Source: Cellvibrionaceae bacterium AOL6
GTDB taxonomy: Bacteria > Pseudomonadota > Gammaproteobacteria > Pseudomonadales > Cellvibrionaceae
Length of the DNA: 64,000 nt
Direction of reading: 5' to 3'
NCBI GenBank assembly: GCA_003265435.1
Contig: NOXC01000009.1
Coordinates: 1 to 64,000 of the forward strand
This document shows, one piece after another, positions 56,103 to 64,000 of the stretch. Position 1 is the first letter of the stretch. Each line of letters begins with the position of its first letter. A program made the translations under genes and the position numbers. Under the pieces are notes generated by a model. That model was given only the letters and a program-made list of their open reading frames with translations, searched no databases and was not told the DNA's origin.

Positions 56103-56951
56103 TTATTTCCGCCGTCGCCAAAGCCTCCTCAAGACCCAAACCACGGCAATCATTACTAACAGCCAAGGGAGAATGTACGCGACAGTCGTAATCAATCCCG
56201 CAAAGGCCGAAGACGAGGAATGACCGAAATTTTTCAATGCGTTACCAATGGGCTCAAGAATGGGCGAGTGCGCCTCCGCGCTGAAACTGATCGTCAGCGT
56301 ATCGGTATTGACGCGCTGCATTAAGCGCGCACGACGCCCTTCGCTGTGTTCAATGTCGGCCTGCACGCGCGACAATTCAGACGCGATTTTGACCAAGGCA
56401 TCAATGGTGTTGTCGGAGCGGGCATCCAATCGCTCGAGTTTAGCCCGATAGTCCTTCAACATCGCCAAGCGTTTATCGGTATCGACAATGGCCGCCCCCA
56501 GGTCTTCAGCACTGGTCGAACGGCTGATCAGTTCTGCATGCTCTCCCACCATGGTCAATACAGGGTCGACCCCGGAAGGCAGCAACCGCATCTGCAGGCG
56601 GCCATAATAATAGTGATCTGTCTGCACCGAGCTGTCCATGATCTGACAGTGAAACGCGTTGGCCTCGAGACACCAGGCCTGAACTCGCTCGAATGCTTCC
56701 TCTAGGGCGTCGGCATCCACACGAAATTCCGCGTTGTGCGTGAATGCGAGGTATTGTTGCTCAGCCTCGCCACTGGTCGACTTGTTTGCTGAAAAAGTGA
56801 CGTCGGGCATATTCGCCACACTGCGTCCTACAGGCGCCGGCTCAGAAGCAAAATTGTATGCTGATGCTTCGTCGGCTTCCTCCTTTCCCTCACTGCATGC
56901 AACCAGGCCTACACACAAGGCCAAGGCGCTTATCCAACGTTTTAACTGCAT
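56103..56951 (-). CDS. DUF4349 lipoprotein with C-terminal membrane segment
   Basis: A 282-residue lipoprotein from the ATG at 56951 (GGAGAG upstream; a longer frame opens at 57068). The lipobox is LVACS, Cys near residue 19. The DUF4349 domain (about 50-245) contains the coiled-coil stretch LAMLKDYRAKLERLDARSDN and IASELSRVQADIEHSEGRR. One C-terminal transmembrane helix (about 253-273) and a basic end RRLWRRRK follow. Having both a lipid anchor and a membrane helix is usual for this family. Its role is unknown. Confidence 0.85.
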   Translation of the reverse strand: MQLKRWISALALCVGLVACSEGKEEADEASAYNFASEPAPVGRSVANMPDVTFSANKSTSGEAEQQYLAFTHNAEFRVDADALEEAFERVQAWCLEANAFHCQIMDSSVQTDHYYYGRLQMRLLPSGVDPVLTMVGEHAELISRSTSAEDLGAAIVDTDKRLAMLKDYRAKLERLDARSDNTIDALVKIASELSRVQADIEHSEGRRARLMQRVNTDTLTISFSAEAHSPILEPIGNALKNFGHSSSSAFAGLITTVAYILPWLLVMIAVVWVLRRLWRRRK

Positions 56952-57077
56952 AGTGCTCTCCTGCTTATGTGCCGCTACTGTAGCAGCTAACATTCTCGCC
57001 GGAAAAGATAGTTCCACTGACATTAACAAAGCCTTAACAATTCTATAGGGACGATCGGACAGCGGCATCGCGAAGAC

Positions 57078-57103
57078 AAAAAAAAGCCGGGCAGGGCCCG
57101 GCT
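57078..57103 (-). terminator. Intrinsic terminator, distal
   Basis: An 8-base stem AGCCGGGC-AGG-GCCCGGCT is followed on the minus strand by seven or more T residues. It is the second of two terminators downstream of the PL18 gene. Between them (57104-57233) nothing else is seen. Confidence 0.85.
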
Positions 57104-57233
57104 ACATGAGGGTGCTCACAAGAGACTATGACATCATCACAGCGCAGTACTCCTGTCATTCGATACTGCGAAGCGTTTGGGAGACGAACGTTCTGGGGAA
57201 ACGTTGTGGTGCTCCCTACGACACAGGCTAAAT

Positions 57234-57258
57234 AAAAAAGGGGCTTCTTGCGAAGCCC
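57234..57258 (-). terminator. Intrinsic terminator, proximal to the PL18 gene
   Basis: A 7-base stem GGGCTTC-TTGC-GAAGCCC with a T run on the minus strand, about 170 bases after the PL18 stop. The intervening 57259-57426 shows no gene. Confidence 0.85.
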
Positions 57259-57426
57259 GTCAAGCCAGTGTGTCGTATATCGCTGCCGACCAGCTAGGAG
57301 GTTCGGCGTGAACCGAACCCCGGTCGCTGACCGGGTACCTCAGCGATTCGGTTTGCCTGCTGACGCTGAGCACGTCAACAGCAAAGTGCAACCGATGGCG
57401 TCCCTGCCTATCGGGCTGGGACTCAC

Positions 57427-59172
57427 TCAGTTTTCGTGATGAACCCAAAAGTCGTACACAATTACCTCTCCGTAGTTATCCGGCGCATCGGTGTAGTCGC
57501 CCTCTCGATCGGGGTTACTTTGGGTGTAGTTTCCGATTTTGAAGTAGGACTCGCCGTAACTCAGATCCATCACGTAATTGTTTGAACCGTCTTTCACCAA
57601 GTACTGAGCTGCGTCACCATTGGCATACGCCTGTGCGAGGTTGCCGTCTTCGCTGTAGTAGACGTAGTGCTTGCCATCAATCACTTCAAACATCACTTCG
57701 TGCGTGGTGCCGAGGTGATAATCGGTTTTGATGGTCAAGTCGTCGCGCAGCTTGCCGCCATTAAAGCTCAGGAAGAGGTGAGAATTTTCGAGACGCAACA
57801 CAAGCGCATCGTCGATGCCCGCGGCTTTGTTGCCGTGGATCTGCGTCGCCACTAGATGACTTTTCACGATGGGCAAATGTGTGATCGCCTGCTTTGAGTA
57901 CACCACGTGCTTGCCATCGGTGGTCCAGTAAATATCTTTACTGCCGTCTTCTTCTCGCTCACGCAGCTCCGAACGAATGTAGCTGGAGTTCGGCGTGGTG
58001 CCATTGCTGCTGCGAATCGGCGCAAAGAACACGATGCCATTGCCTTCGTCGTTCACATAAAAGTATTCGTTACTTTCTTGATACAGCGTTTTGTCTTCCA
58101 CACCATCGGGGTAAGTGATTTTCCACTGGTTGTAATTGTCCATCAGATCAGACGGATACTGAGCATTGGACGGTGGCGGTGTGGGTGTAGGCGTTGGATT
58201 TGGCGTCGGCGTGGGTTCCGGCGTTGCGGTAGGGGTAGGTGTTGGAGTGGGCGCTGGCGCACTGCCCTCACAGCCCAGAACATCCACCTCAATCAGGCTG
58301 TTCCAATTATTTGCCGAGTTACCATGACCGATGATACGAAGATAGCGCGCTTCAACATTGTCGACATCATCGGAATGCCACTGAGACGAGGAAGACTGCC
58401 CATTGGCCACGACGGAACCCCAGTTCGCGCCATCCACGGAAGCTTCGATGTCATAGTACGCGGTACGTTGCGTGCCTTTGTACCAGGAGGTGAGAACGCG
58501 GCGAACGGTCGCGTTGCTACCCAGCTCCAAGCTCAACACTTTGCCATCACCTTGAGATGACCAGCGCGACTCATTGCTGGTGTCATTGTCGATCGCGTTG
58601 GCCGGGCCATGGCCATCGTGAGAGCCATCGTCGCTGGCTTGAGCGATCGTCAGGTTATTGTAACTGGTGCAACCGGAAGGCGCGGGTGTAGGCGCAGGCG
58701 TGGGTGCCGGGCTTGGGCTTGGCGTAGTGCCCCCTAAGGCAACCAGGCTGAAATCATCGAAGCGCCCTTCCCCGCCATCGTATTTGGCAAAAATTTCCAC
58801 TTCTGTGGCACTACCAGAATTGAACTCTACCGTGGCAAGCGTCCAGCTGCTGCTGTCGACGGCCACATCATGAACGGCCGTGCCGGTGTTGGCACCAATA
58901 CGGCCATGACCGCGCACGTAGGCTTGTAAGCGATACTGAGTATTGGCTTGAACCGCCACGTATTGATCTACACGCCCGGCAGAGCCGGAGATTTTCGCGG
59001 ATTTACTGCCTGAGTTTGCGACACCCGAAATGGCACTGGGGTCGGTGTCTGTCCAGCCTTCAAAGCTGCTTTCAAAGCCTGGATTGCTGATGCTCTGCGC
59101 GTTGGCAGCCATGCTCACGGCGGACGCCATACATAGGGATATTAAAGACGGAAGCAATTTTTGCTTATTCAT
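57427..59172 (-). CDS. Secreted alginate lyase, CBM-CBM32-PL18
   Basis: A 581-residue secreted protein. It has a signal peptide (about 1-27, ending ANAQS) and a CBM4/16-like beta-sandwich (SISNPGFESSFEGWTDTDPS, about 28-155). A Pro-Ser-Thr linker, a CBM32/F5-8C-like module (about 173-318), a PTP linker (about 320-350) and a C-terminal lyase module (about 352-581) follow. The catalytic motifs are intact: SYIRSELRE (Arg), VATQIHG (Gln, His) and YFKIGNYTQ (Tyr). The module looks most like PL18, with PL7 as a related alternative, so it should cleave alginate by beta-elimination. The start is the ATG at 59172. Its lyase module is nearly identical to that of the protein at 62646. Confidence 0.9.
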   Translation of the reverse strand: MNKQKLLPSLISLCMASAVSMAANAQSISNPGFESSFEGWTDTDPSAISGVANSGSKSAKISGSAGRVDQYVAVQANTQYRLQAYVRGHGRIGANTGTAVHDVAVDSSSWTLATVEFNSGSATEVEIFAKYDGGEGRFDDFSLVALGGTTPSPSPAPTPAPTPAPSGCTSYNNLTIAQASDDGSHDGHGPANAIDNDTSNESRWSSQGDGKVLSLELGSNATVRRVLTSWYKGTQRTAYYDIEASVDGANWGSVVANGQSSSSQWHSDDVDNVEARYLRIIGHGNSANNWNSLIEVDVLGCEGSAPAPTPTPTPTATPEPTPTPNPTPTPTPPPSNAQYPSDLMDNYNQWKITYPDGVEDKTLYQESNEYFYVNDEGNGIVFFAPIRSSNGTTPNSSYIRSELREREEDGSKDIYWTTDGKHVVYSKQAITHLPIVKSHLVATQIHGNKAAGIDDALVLRLENSHLFLSFNGGKLRDDLTIKTDYHLGTTHEVMFEVIDGKHYVYYSEDGNLAQAYANGDAAQYLVKDGSNNYVMDLSYGESYFKIGNYTQSNPDREGDYTDAPDNYGEVIVYDFWVHHEN

Positions 59173-59540
59173 TATTGTTCTCACTGTTAACGCCACCAGC
59201 CATCTACCTTGAAGACAAGTACTGCCAGATAGACCGATACCGTGGTTGGCTCTTCCACACTCTTTTTCGAATGCGGCGATTAGCGCGACGTAACATAAAA
59301 CGTGTGAGGCGGAGCGGCGTCTTGCTCTGATGACCTGCGACACCGGTTCTCCATCGGTGAAGGCGTGTCAGAGCGGCCTGTTGAGCCCCGTGACTGAATC
59401 AAACGCAGTCCATTCGGGGTTCCTTCCTTTGGCGTTGGCGTGGCTCACATTGAACGGCTCGCGTTACGCGGCCCCTGACAAGCACACCCTGCCTCGTTAT
59501 TGTTATCTTCGGCAGGGCGGATGGTAACGCCGACAATTCC

Positions 59541-59611
59541 AATTGGTCAACATTATTAGGAGACCAATTTCAAATATTGGACGTATTTTTTATATTATTG
59601 GGCTTTCCAAT
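59541..59611. promoter_or_regulatory. Candidate operator cluster upstream of the PL18 gene
   Basis: The spacer 59173-59623 holds several TTGG/CCAA half-sites. AATTGGTC (59541-59548) pairs with GACCAATT (59562-59569). ATTGGTCTCCTAAT on the minus strand (59555-59568) differs at two places from the ATTGGTCTACCAAT-type box of GntR-family hexuronate regulators. ATTGG-GCTTT-CCAAT lies at 59597-59611. The AT-rich tract here may also hold the promoter. A second inverted repeat, CCCTGCC/GGCAGGG, lies near 59487-59517. Confidence 0.4.
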
Positions 59612-59623
59612 AGGTATGACACC

Positions 59624-60700
59624 TTATTCACCATCGAGAAAAGCGCGCCGCAAGAAAGGAAACAGCTCCGTTCGCACTCGGCCATCCTCCCCCCAGTACC
59701 GATCAAATGGCCCGCCATCGAACTCTTCCGCTTCATGATCAACCCCGTAGGTATTGAGCATTCGGGTGAACTTTTGGTTGCCCTCTACATGGTCGGGGTT
59801 GTTGTCATTACGCCCCCAGTCGAGCTTGATGTACTTCATATTGCGCAACGCGTGGGCAGTATCCGGTAGCCGCTCTCGCAACAGAAAGTTCGCTCGCAGA
59901 CGCTTTACGTGGTCCGCATTGATCACCAGCTCGTCATCGATGAGCTCAACCATCAGGTCGGCATAGAACGGTGGTGTATTGGGATTTGGCGTGAAGGACT
60001 GGGCCATCAACATGAAGATGGCGTTAATCACATCCACATCCAGTTCCTCCCATGACTGCGCGGTATTCATAAGCCTCCAATCGGGTAAGGCGAGAATGCT
60101 TCGCTCCCCGCTGTCGGTCGCAACAGGGTGCATGGAGTAAACCGAATCGAAGGCGCCAGGGTATTCCATCACCATGCGCAAGGCTCCGTAGCCACCAAAG
60201 AAGTCTCCGGCGATCACGCGCTGTGACGCGCTTGCCTGGGTGCGATAGCGCCGATCCACTTCGGGCATCAACTCATCGTGAATATGGTCTCGCCAACGGC
60301 CATTCACTGGATTGTTACCAAAAAAACACCCGATGCGCGGGGTACGGAAATCACCTGCGACGACGATCATGGGCGGGATCTCACCATTTTTTATGCCGAG
60401 ATCCAGCAAGGACTTCAGCCCGCTCTCATCGCCAAACAAGCGTATGTTGTCCCACCAGGCATTATGCAAGTAGTACATCACGGGGTAGCGCTGGCGGCCG
60501 CGCTGGTAGCCATCTGGCAGGTACACCCTGATCTCTCGCTCAGGGTTCACCCCGACGAGCGTACCTTGAAGCACTTCAGATTGCAGAGTGAAGGTCTCGA
60601 CCTCGCCGGCATAGAGCGGAGGCATGGGAAACAGTAGGTAGAAAAGTCCGGCGAGTAGCCAGCGCGCGATGGTGTGAAAAAGCGGTTGTATGTGCCTCAT
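59624..60700 (-). CDS. Esterase-fold (PF00756-like) secreted protein lacking the catalytic Ser and His
   Basis: A 358-residue protein with a signal peptide (about 1-31) and an esterase-D/feruloyl-esterase-like alpha/beta hydrolase domain: VYLPDGYQRGRQRYPVMYYLH then ASQRVIAGDFFGGYGALRM. In active relatives the nucleophile elbow reads G-H-S-M-G-G; here it is G-D-F-F-G-G, with Phe in place of Ser. The C-terminal GGH-WxYW motif reads DGGPFDRYWGE, with Pro in place of His. Both changes are clear in the DNA. The frame is intact, so this is probably a non-catalytic carbohydrate- or ester-binding protein rather than a decayed gene. It follows the AraC-type gene by 83 bases. Confidence 0.8.
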   Translation of the reverse strand: MRHIQPLFHTIARWLLAGLFYLLFPMPPLYAGEVETFTLQSEVLQGTLVGVNPEREIRVYLPDGYQRGRQRYPVMYYLHNAWWDNIRLFGDESGLKSLLDLGIKNGEIPPMIVVAGDFRTPRIGCFFGNNPVNGRWRDHIHDELMPEVDRRYRTQASASQRVIAGDFFGGYGALRMVMEYPGAFDSVYSMHPVATDSGERSILALPDWRLMNTAQSWEELDVDVINAIFMLMAQSFTPNPNTPPFYADLMVELIDDELVINADHVKRLRANFLLRERLPDTAHALRNMKYIKLDWGRNDNNPDHVEGNQKFTRMLNTYGVDHEAEEFDGGPFDRYWGEDGRVRTELFPFLRRAFLDGE

Positions 60701-60783
60701 GGTATCCCTCCAAGGCGATGAAAAGGAGAGATCACTTTGGCGTTACGCCGCGTTTTCCGCGACCTGACCGATAGGCTCGTACG

Positions 60784-61887
60784 TCAGATGTGCCGCTGAC
60801 GGTACTCGCTGGGCGTGCACTGATAGCGCCGCTTGAAGTGGCTGTTGAATGTGGACTTCGAGTTGAAGCCGACATGCTCAACGATGTTCAAAACTGAGCG
60901 TTGAGGCTCCTGCACCAGCAGCTCCGCTGCCCGACTCAGCCTTTGCTGATTCGACCATTCATGAAACGACATCCCCAACACATCATTTAGCACTTGTGAC
61001 ACATAGTGCGGCTTCGCATTGAGGCTACGGCTCAACTGAGCCAGGGACCGAATATCCTGATGCACCGCGTCTTGATCTGCCGCCATGGCGCGTAACTTTT
61101 GCGCGAGGCGGTCGCTCAAGGCCTGATCCAGGCCCGAGGCCTGATATTTTTCGCGTGACGCCTGCGTCATCGTACCGGACGGCGAAGAGGACGACGGCAG
61201 TATGGCCAACACCAGCACCAACACGGAAAATTCCAGCGTCATAATCAGGTTCAACTCCAGCCCCCAAGTGGGGCCCATCGTGGAGCATTGCAACACTCGC
61301 AGCGCGCTGCACACCCAGGTGATCACCAGTAAAAGCAACAGCGCGTGCTCTGGCCGTTTCAACCAAGCACGCCAAGGCAGCGAGCGTTCAGGAAGCGCTC
61401 GCCAAAGCCGCAACGCAACGCAGGGTGCCACACACATGAATACCGCCCCAGCGTAAAACAGCCCGCAATGAATCACGAAGCCATACTCATGGGAAATCGG
61501 CTGCACACGATTATCAAACTGCGTCCCGCTGTGAATGGAGAATACAAGGGGAATCAGCGCAATGAATGCACTGGAGATTAAACCGCGATAAAGCGGAGGG
61601 AAGAGTCGGTCAAAGTTGTGCTTACGCTGAAGAAACGGCTGAGTCGCCCACACAATCGCGATCAAAAACACGAGTTTGCTGGCCATCACCAGAAACAGCC
61701 ACAGCGCTTTGTACCCAACATGGGGGAAGAGCACGAGCCAATCGGACGCGTAGGCAACCGCGACCAATGAAAAGCACGACAAGATGCGCGTATTTTCACG
61801 CCCACCGCCTCGCCGCCAACCAGCAATCAGTTTAGCGAGTACGCAATATAGGCCAACGGCCAGAAGAGAGGTTTGGAACCATTGCAT
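60784..61887 (-). CDS. Membrane-bound AraC-type regulator
   Basis: A 367-residue protein with about seven N-terminal transmembrane helices (about 1-235). A cytoplasmic C-terminal AraC/XylS DNA-binding domain (about 260-367) follows, with LSRSLNAKPHYVSQVLNDVL and VEHVGFNSKSTFNSHFKRRY for the two helix-turn-helix motifs. Integral-membrane AraC regulators sense extracellular signals and often sit in polysaccharide-use loci. Here it lies within an alginate-lyase cluster, so control of the lyases is likely (inference). Confidence 0.88.
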   Translation of the reverse strand: MQWFQTSLLAVGLYCVLAKLIAGWRRGGGRENTRILSCFSLVAVAYASDWLVLFPHVGYKALWLFLVMASKLVFLIAIVWATQPFLQRKHNFDRLFPPLYRGLISSAFIALIPLVFSIHSGTQFDNRVQPISHEYGFVIHCGLFYAGAVFMCVAPCVALRLWRALPERSLPWRAWLKRPEHALLLLLVITWVCSALRVLQCSTMGPTWGLELNLIMTLEFSVLVLVLAILPSSSSPSGTMTQASREKYQASGLDQALSDRLAQKLRAMAADQDAVHQDIRSLAQLSRSLNAKPHYVSQVLNDVLGMSFHEWSNQQRLSRAAELLVQEPQRSVLNIVEHVGFNSKSTFNSHFKRRYQCTPSEYRQRHI

Positions 61888-61961
61888 CGCAGGATCCCCT
61901 CAGTTTTGAGGTCGTCAGTATGCGATAAATGCTTGCCCCTGAGAAGAGACATCGACGCGAA

Positions 61962-61990
61962 CAAGCCCTCTTGAGTTTTCAAGGGGGCTT
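61962..61990 (-). terminator. Stem-loop after the barrel gene
   Basis: An imperfect inverted repeat AAGCCCTCTTGA/TCAAGGGGGCTT with a 4-base loop lies about 30 bases after the barrel gene stop. The T run is poor, so termination is uncertain. Confidence 0.5.
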
Positions 61991-62018
61991 CGATTTGCGT
62001 CATCAGTAAATACTTCGT

Positions 62019-62510
62019 CTAGAAGTAAAAGCGAGCAATGAGGTTAGAGACGGTGTTTATTTTTTCTGCGTCGTTGCTATTGCTCGAGTCTGACGTGGAT
62101 TGGTAGGAAATCCCCGCTTCCCCGCCCAATGAAAATTTGGGTACTATAAAATACTCGAATCCCAAAGTGGGCGCGACATAGTAGCCGTCTCTCTGTTCAT
62201 TGGATGAAGAATAGGTGTCATACTCAGTTTCGATATAGCCAACGCGTCCACCGATCAATAGATTCAGATTCTCAGCCTGCGTCCGCTGGTAGAACATCCC
62301 TACGCCCAGGTTCACATGTTCCATGCTCAACTCTTCACCTTCGTCCTCGCTGGTATAAGTGAGCGCAGGCTCCAAGCGAAAATGCTCTGATAAATCGATA
62401 GGCATATACACAGTGGCCTGATCAGATTTAAAAGAAATGCCCAGACCCACTTCGGCTGAGACGCTACCCGAGCAAGCCGCCAAGACCATCACCAATGCTG
62501 CTTTTTTCAT
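62019..62510 (-). CDS. Outer-membrane beta-barrel protein
   Basis: A 163-residue protein with a signal peptide (about 1-19, SVSAEVG) and alternating beta-strands, ending NLIARFYF with a terminal Phe. Strand pairs such as LEPALTYTSEDEGEELSMEH and APTLGFEYFIVPKFSLGGEAG point to an 8-stranded OmpX/OmpA-like barrel. The gene is embedded between the two lyases and the AraC-type regulator, so a role in alginate binding or oligosaccharide entry is possible but not shown. Confidence 0.72.
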   Translation of the reverse strand: MKKAALVMVLAACSGSVSAEVGLGISFKSDQATVYMPIDLSEHFRLEPALTYTSEDEGEELSMEHVNLGVGMFYQRTQAENLNLLIGGRVGYIETEYDTYSSSNEQRDGYYVAPTLGFEYFIVPKFSLGGEAGISYQSTSDSSNSNDAEKINTVSNLIARFYF

Positions 62511-62645
62511 ACATCATCCTTTTCGTTTATCAAGTTACTAAACGCTGTCCTGCGACACTTTGCCGCTGCGCGTGCAACAGATATTACGAACTGTAGATGT
62601 CACTATGTGTATCAACTTGTTTCACCTCGTCCCTAGAGATGCCGC

Positions 62646-64000
62646 TCAGGGCTGATGATCCACCCAAAAATCGTAAACAATCACTTCGCCATAGTTGTCA
62701 GGCACATCCGTGTAATCGCCCTCCCGATCCGGGTTACTCTGAGTGTAATTGCCGATCTTGAAGTAGGACTCGCCGTAGCTCAGGTCCATCACATAGTCGT
62801 TGCTGCCGTCCTTGACCAGATACTCGCTGGCATCGCCGTTGGCATAAGCACTGGCGAGATTGCCATCCTCGCTGTAATAAACATAGTGCTTACCGTCGAT
62901 CACTTCGAACATCACCTCATGGATTGTCCCCAGGGCGTAGTCCGTTTTGATCGTCAGGTCATCACGCAACTTGCCACCATTAAAGCTGAGGAATAAATGA
63001 TCCTCTTCGAGGCGCAGCACCAACGCATCGTCAATGCCCTCTTCTTTGTTTCCGTGGATCTGTGTCGCCACCAAATGACTCTTCACGATGGGCAGGTGAG
63101 TGATCGCTTGTTTGGAGTACACGACATGCTTACCGTCCGTCGTCCAGTAAATGTCTTTACTGCCGTCTTCCTCTCGCTCGCGCAGCTCGGAACGAATGTA
63201 GCTTGAGTTCGGCGTCGTGCCATTGCTACTGCGAATCGGTGCGAAGAACACGATGCCGTTCCCCTCATCGTTCACATAAAAGTATTCATTACTTTCCTGA
63301 TACAGGGTTTTGTCTTCCACTCCGTCGGGATAAGTGATTTTCCACTGATTGTAGTTGTCCATCAGGTCTGACGGATACTGCGCTGTGCCAGGCGCGGGTG
63401 TGGGTGATGGCACAGGTGTGGCGCTCGGAGAGGGTTCCGGGGTGGCTGATGGCGTGGGCTCTGGCGTCGGGCTCTGGCCAAACTCGATGCGCTCGTAACT
63501 GACATTCGTCATCGTAACCGTCGCTTCCGAAATGCCGATTTCGTCATAGCACGCGGCAAACGAGTCCGAATTACCGGGCTCGCCACATTTAACATTCCCC
63601 TGCGGATATTGTGATTGCAGGTAATTCCCGAACTTAAAGTACGAGTCAGAATCGTCTTCCACTTCGACTTCCAGACTTTCACCGAAGGCTGACACGCGCA
63701 CAAGGCCATAGTTATTGATCACGCGGAAGCTGAAGGTATCCCCCGACTCGATTGTGCCGAGCGCTTTCTTTTCCTCCACCCCACTGGTGTTGCGGATACG
63801 CACATACACATCAAAGATACCGTTCGCCGCGACACTGTCATCAAAGCCAGACTCGCTGCTATCAGAAATATAGAGCTTCATGATGGTACCGGTCCCGCCG
63901 GCATGGTGCTGCGCAATGATGGTCTTGCCTCCAGTAGACAGATCCACTGTCGCGGTGGCCTGGAAGTCTTCATAGGTGTCGGTCATCGCGATACGCTGGG
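62646..64000 (-). CDS. Bimodular alginate lyase, PL7 + PL18 (5' end outside the window)
   Basis: The frame is open to the window edge; the ATG at 63986 is inside the domain and not the true start. The visible part starts in the C-terminal half of a PL7-like module (IIAQHHAGGTGTIMKLYISD with Gln and His; SYFKFGNYLQSQ with the catalytic Tyr, to about residue 170 of the visible frame). A PTPEPTPSATPEPSPS-type linker and a complete PL18-like module (about 206-446) follow. That module has RSELRE, ATQIHG and YFKIGNYTQ. It is over 90% identical by eye to the module at 57427-58165. Two active lyases in one chain suggest combined M/G-block cleavage. Confidence 0.88.
   Translation of the reverse strand, partial: QRIAMTDTYEDFQATATVDLSTGGKTIIAQHHAGGTGTIMKLYISDSSESGFDDSVAANGIFDVYVRIRNTSGVEEKKALGTIESGDTFSFRVINNYGLVRVSAFGESLEVEVEDDSDSYFKFGNYLQSQYPQGNVKCGEPGNSDSFAACYDEIGISEATVTMTNVSYERIEFGQSPTPEPTPSATPEPSPSATPVPSPTPAPGTAQYPSDLMDNYNQWKITYPDGVEDKTLYQESNEYFYVNDEGNGIVFFAPIRSSNGTTPNSSYIRSELREREEDGSKDIYWTTDGKHVVYSKQAITHLPIVKSHLVATQIHGNKEEGIDDALVLRLEEDHLFLSFNGGKLRDDLTIKTDYALGTIHEVMFEVIDGKHYVYYSEDGNLASAYANGDASEYLVKDGSNDYVMDLSYGESYFKIGNYTQSNPDREGDYTDVPDNYGEVIVYDFWVDHQP

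Noticed and set aside
57248-57439. Short plus-strand frame between the terminators and the PL18 gene
   Set aside because: It overlaps the terminator stem and the lyase stop, with low-complexity Arg-rich content and no start signals.

Overview
The window reads as a chromosomal segment of a marine, polysaccharide-degrading gammaproteobacterium, most likely of the Cellvibrionales (Saccharophagus/Simiduia/Teredinibacter type). This is inferred from the gammaproteobacterial housekeeping order (rplU-rpmA-obgE-proB opposite rpsT, divergent ispB, fabA-fabB, and ssb-yajR next to uvrA) and from secreted carbohydrate-active proteins with long Pro/Thr/Glu linkers, pectate lyase PL10 and alginate lyases PL18/PL7. 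No rRNA, tRNA, CRISPR array or intact insertion sequence was seen.

Layout. 1-5.5 kb: heme O synthase, a SCO1-like copper chaperone, an HI0933-type flavoprotein, purK/purE and an orphan CbiM-like permease, with two related REP-like palindromes. 5.5-11.4 kb: a pectin/arabinan region with pectate lyase PL10 and a 1260-residue multimodular lipoprotein whose gene sits inside a decayed GH43 arabinanase gene; arabinanase remnants flank it on both sides. 11.4-19.5 kb: chromate transporter ChrA, a di-heme cytochrome c plus catalase-like pair, a 7TM-GGDEF diguanylate cyclase, a lipase lipoprotein and a DUF2789 protein. 19.6-27.5 kb: a polyamine/beta-alanine catabolic island (PuuR-like regulator, two PuuB-like oxidases, PuuC-like dehydrogenase, omega-aminotransferase, MmsA). 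27.5-43.8 kb: housekeeping genes gltX, rpsT, proB, obgE, rpmA, rplU, ispB, pgi, phosphomannomutase, galU, fabA, fabB and an RmlD-like gene. 43.8-44.7 kb: about 960 bases without a recognisable gene. 44.7-47.0 kb: a tightly overlapping, AT-richer operon of four lipoproteins (CsgG-like, PEGA-like, DUF4810, DUF799). 47.2-57 kb: ssb, a YajR-like MFS transporter, a CsgD/VpsT-like LuxR regulator, uvrA, a glycerophosphodiesterase, glpX, cysK and a DUF4349 lipoprotein. 57.4-64 kb: an alginate-lyase cluster, all on the minus strand, holding two lyases with nearly identical PL18 modules, an esterase-fold protein that has lost its catalytic serine and histidine, a membrane-bound AraC regulator and an outer-membrane barrel. 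The upstream lyase runs off the window.

How they work together. The PL10, GH43 remnant and large lipoprotein point to plant or algal cell-wall pectin/arabinan use, and the 57-64 kb cluster to alginate use. The polyamine island appears to carry omega-amines to semialdehydes and then to acetyl-CoA or succinate. The GGDEF enzyme and the VpsT/CsgD-like regulator could link c-di-GMP to surface or matrix genes (inference). The observations most worth following are the disrupted arabinanase with near-direct repeats at its junctions, the four-lipoprotein operon, the esterase-fold pseudoenzyme, and the shared, shuffled PL18 module.
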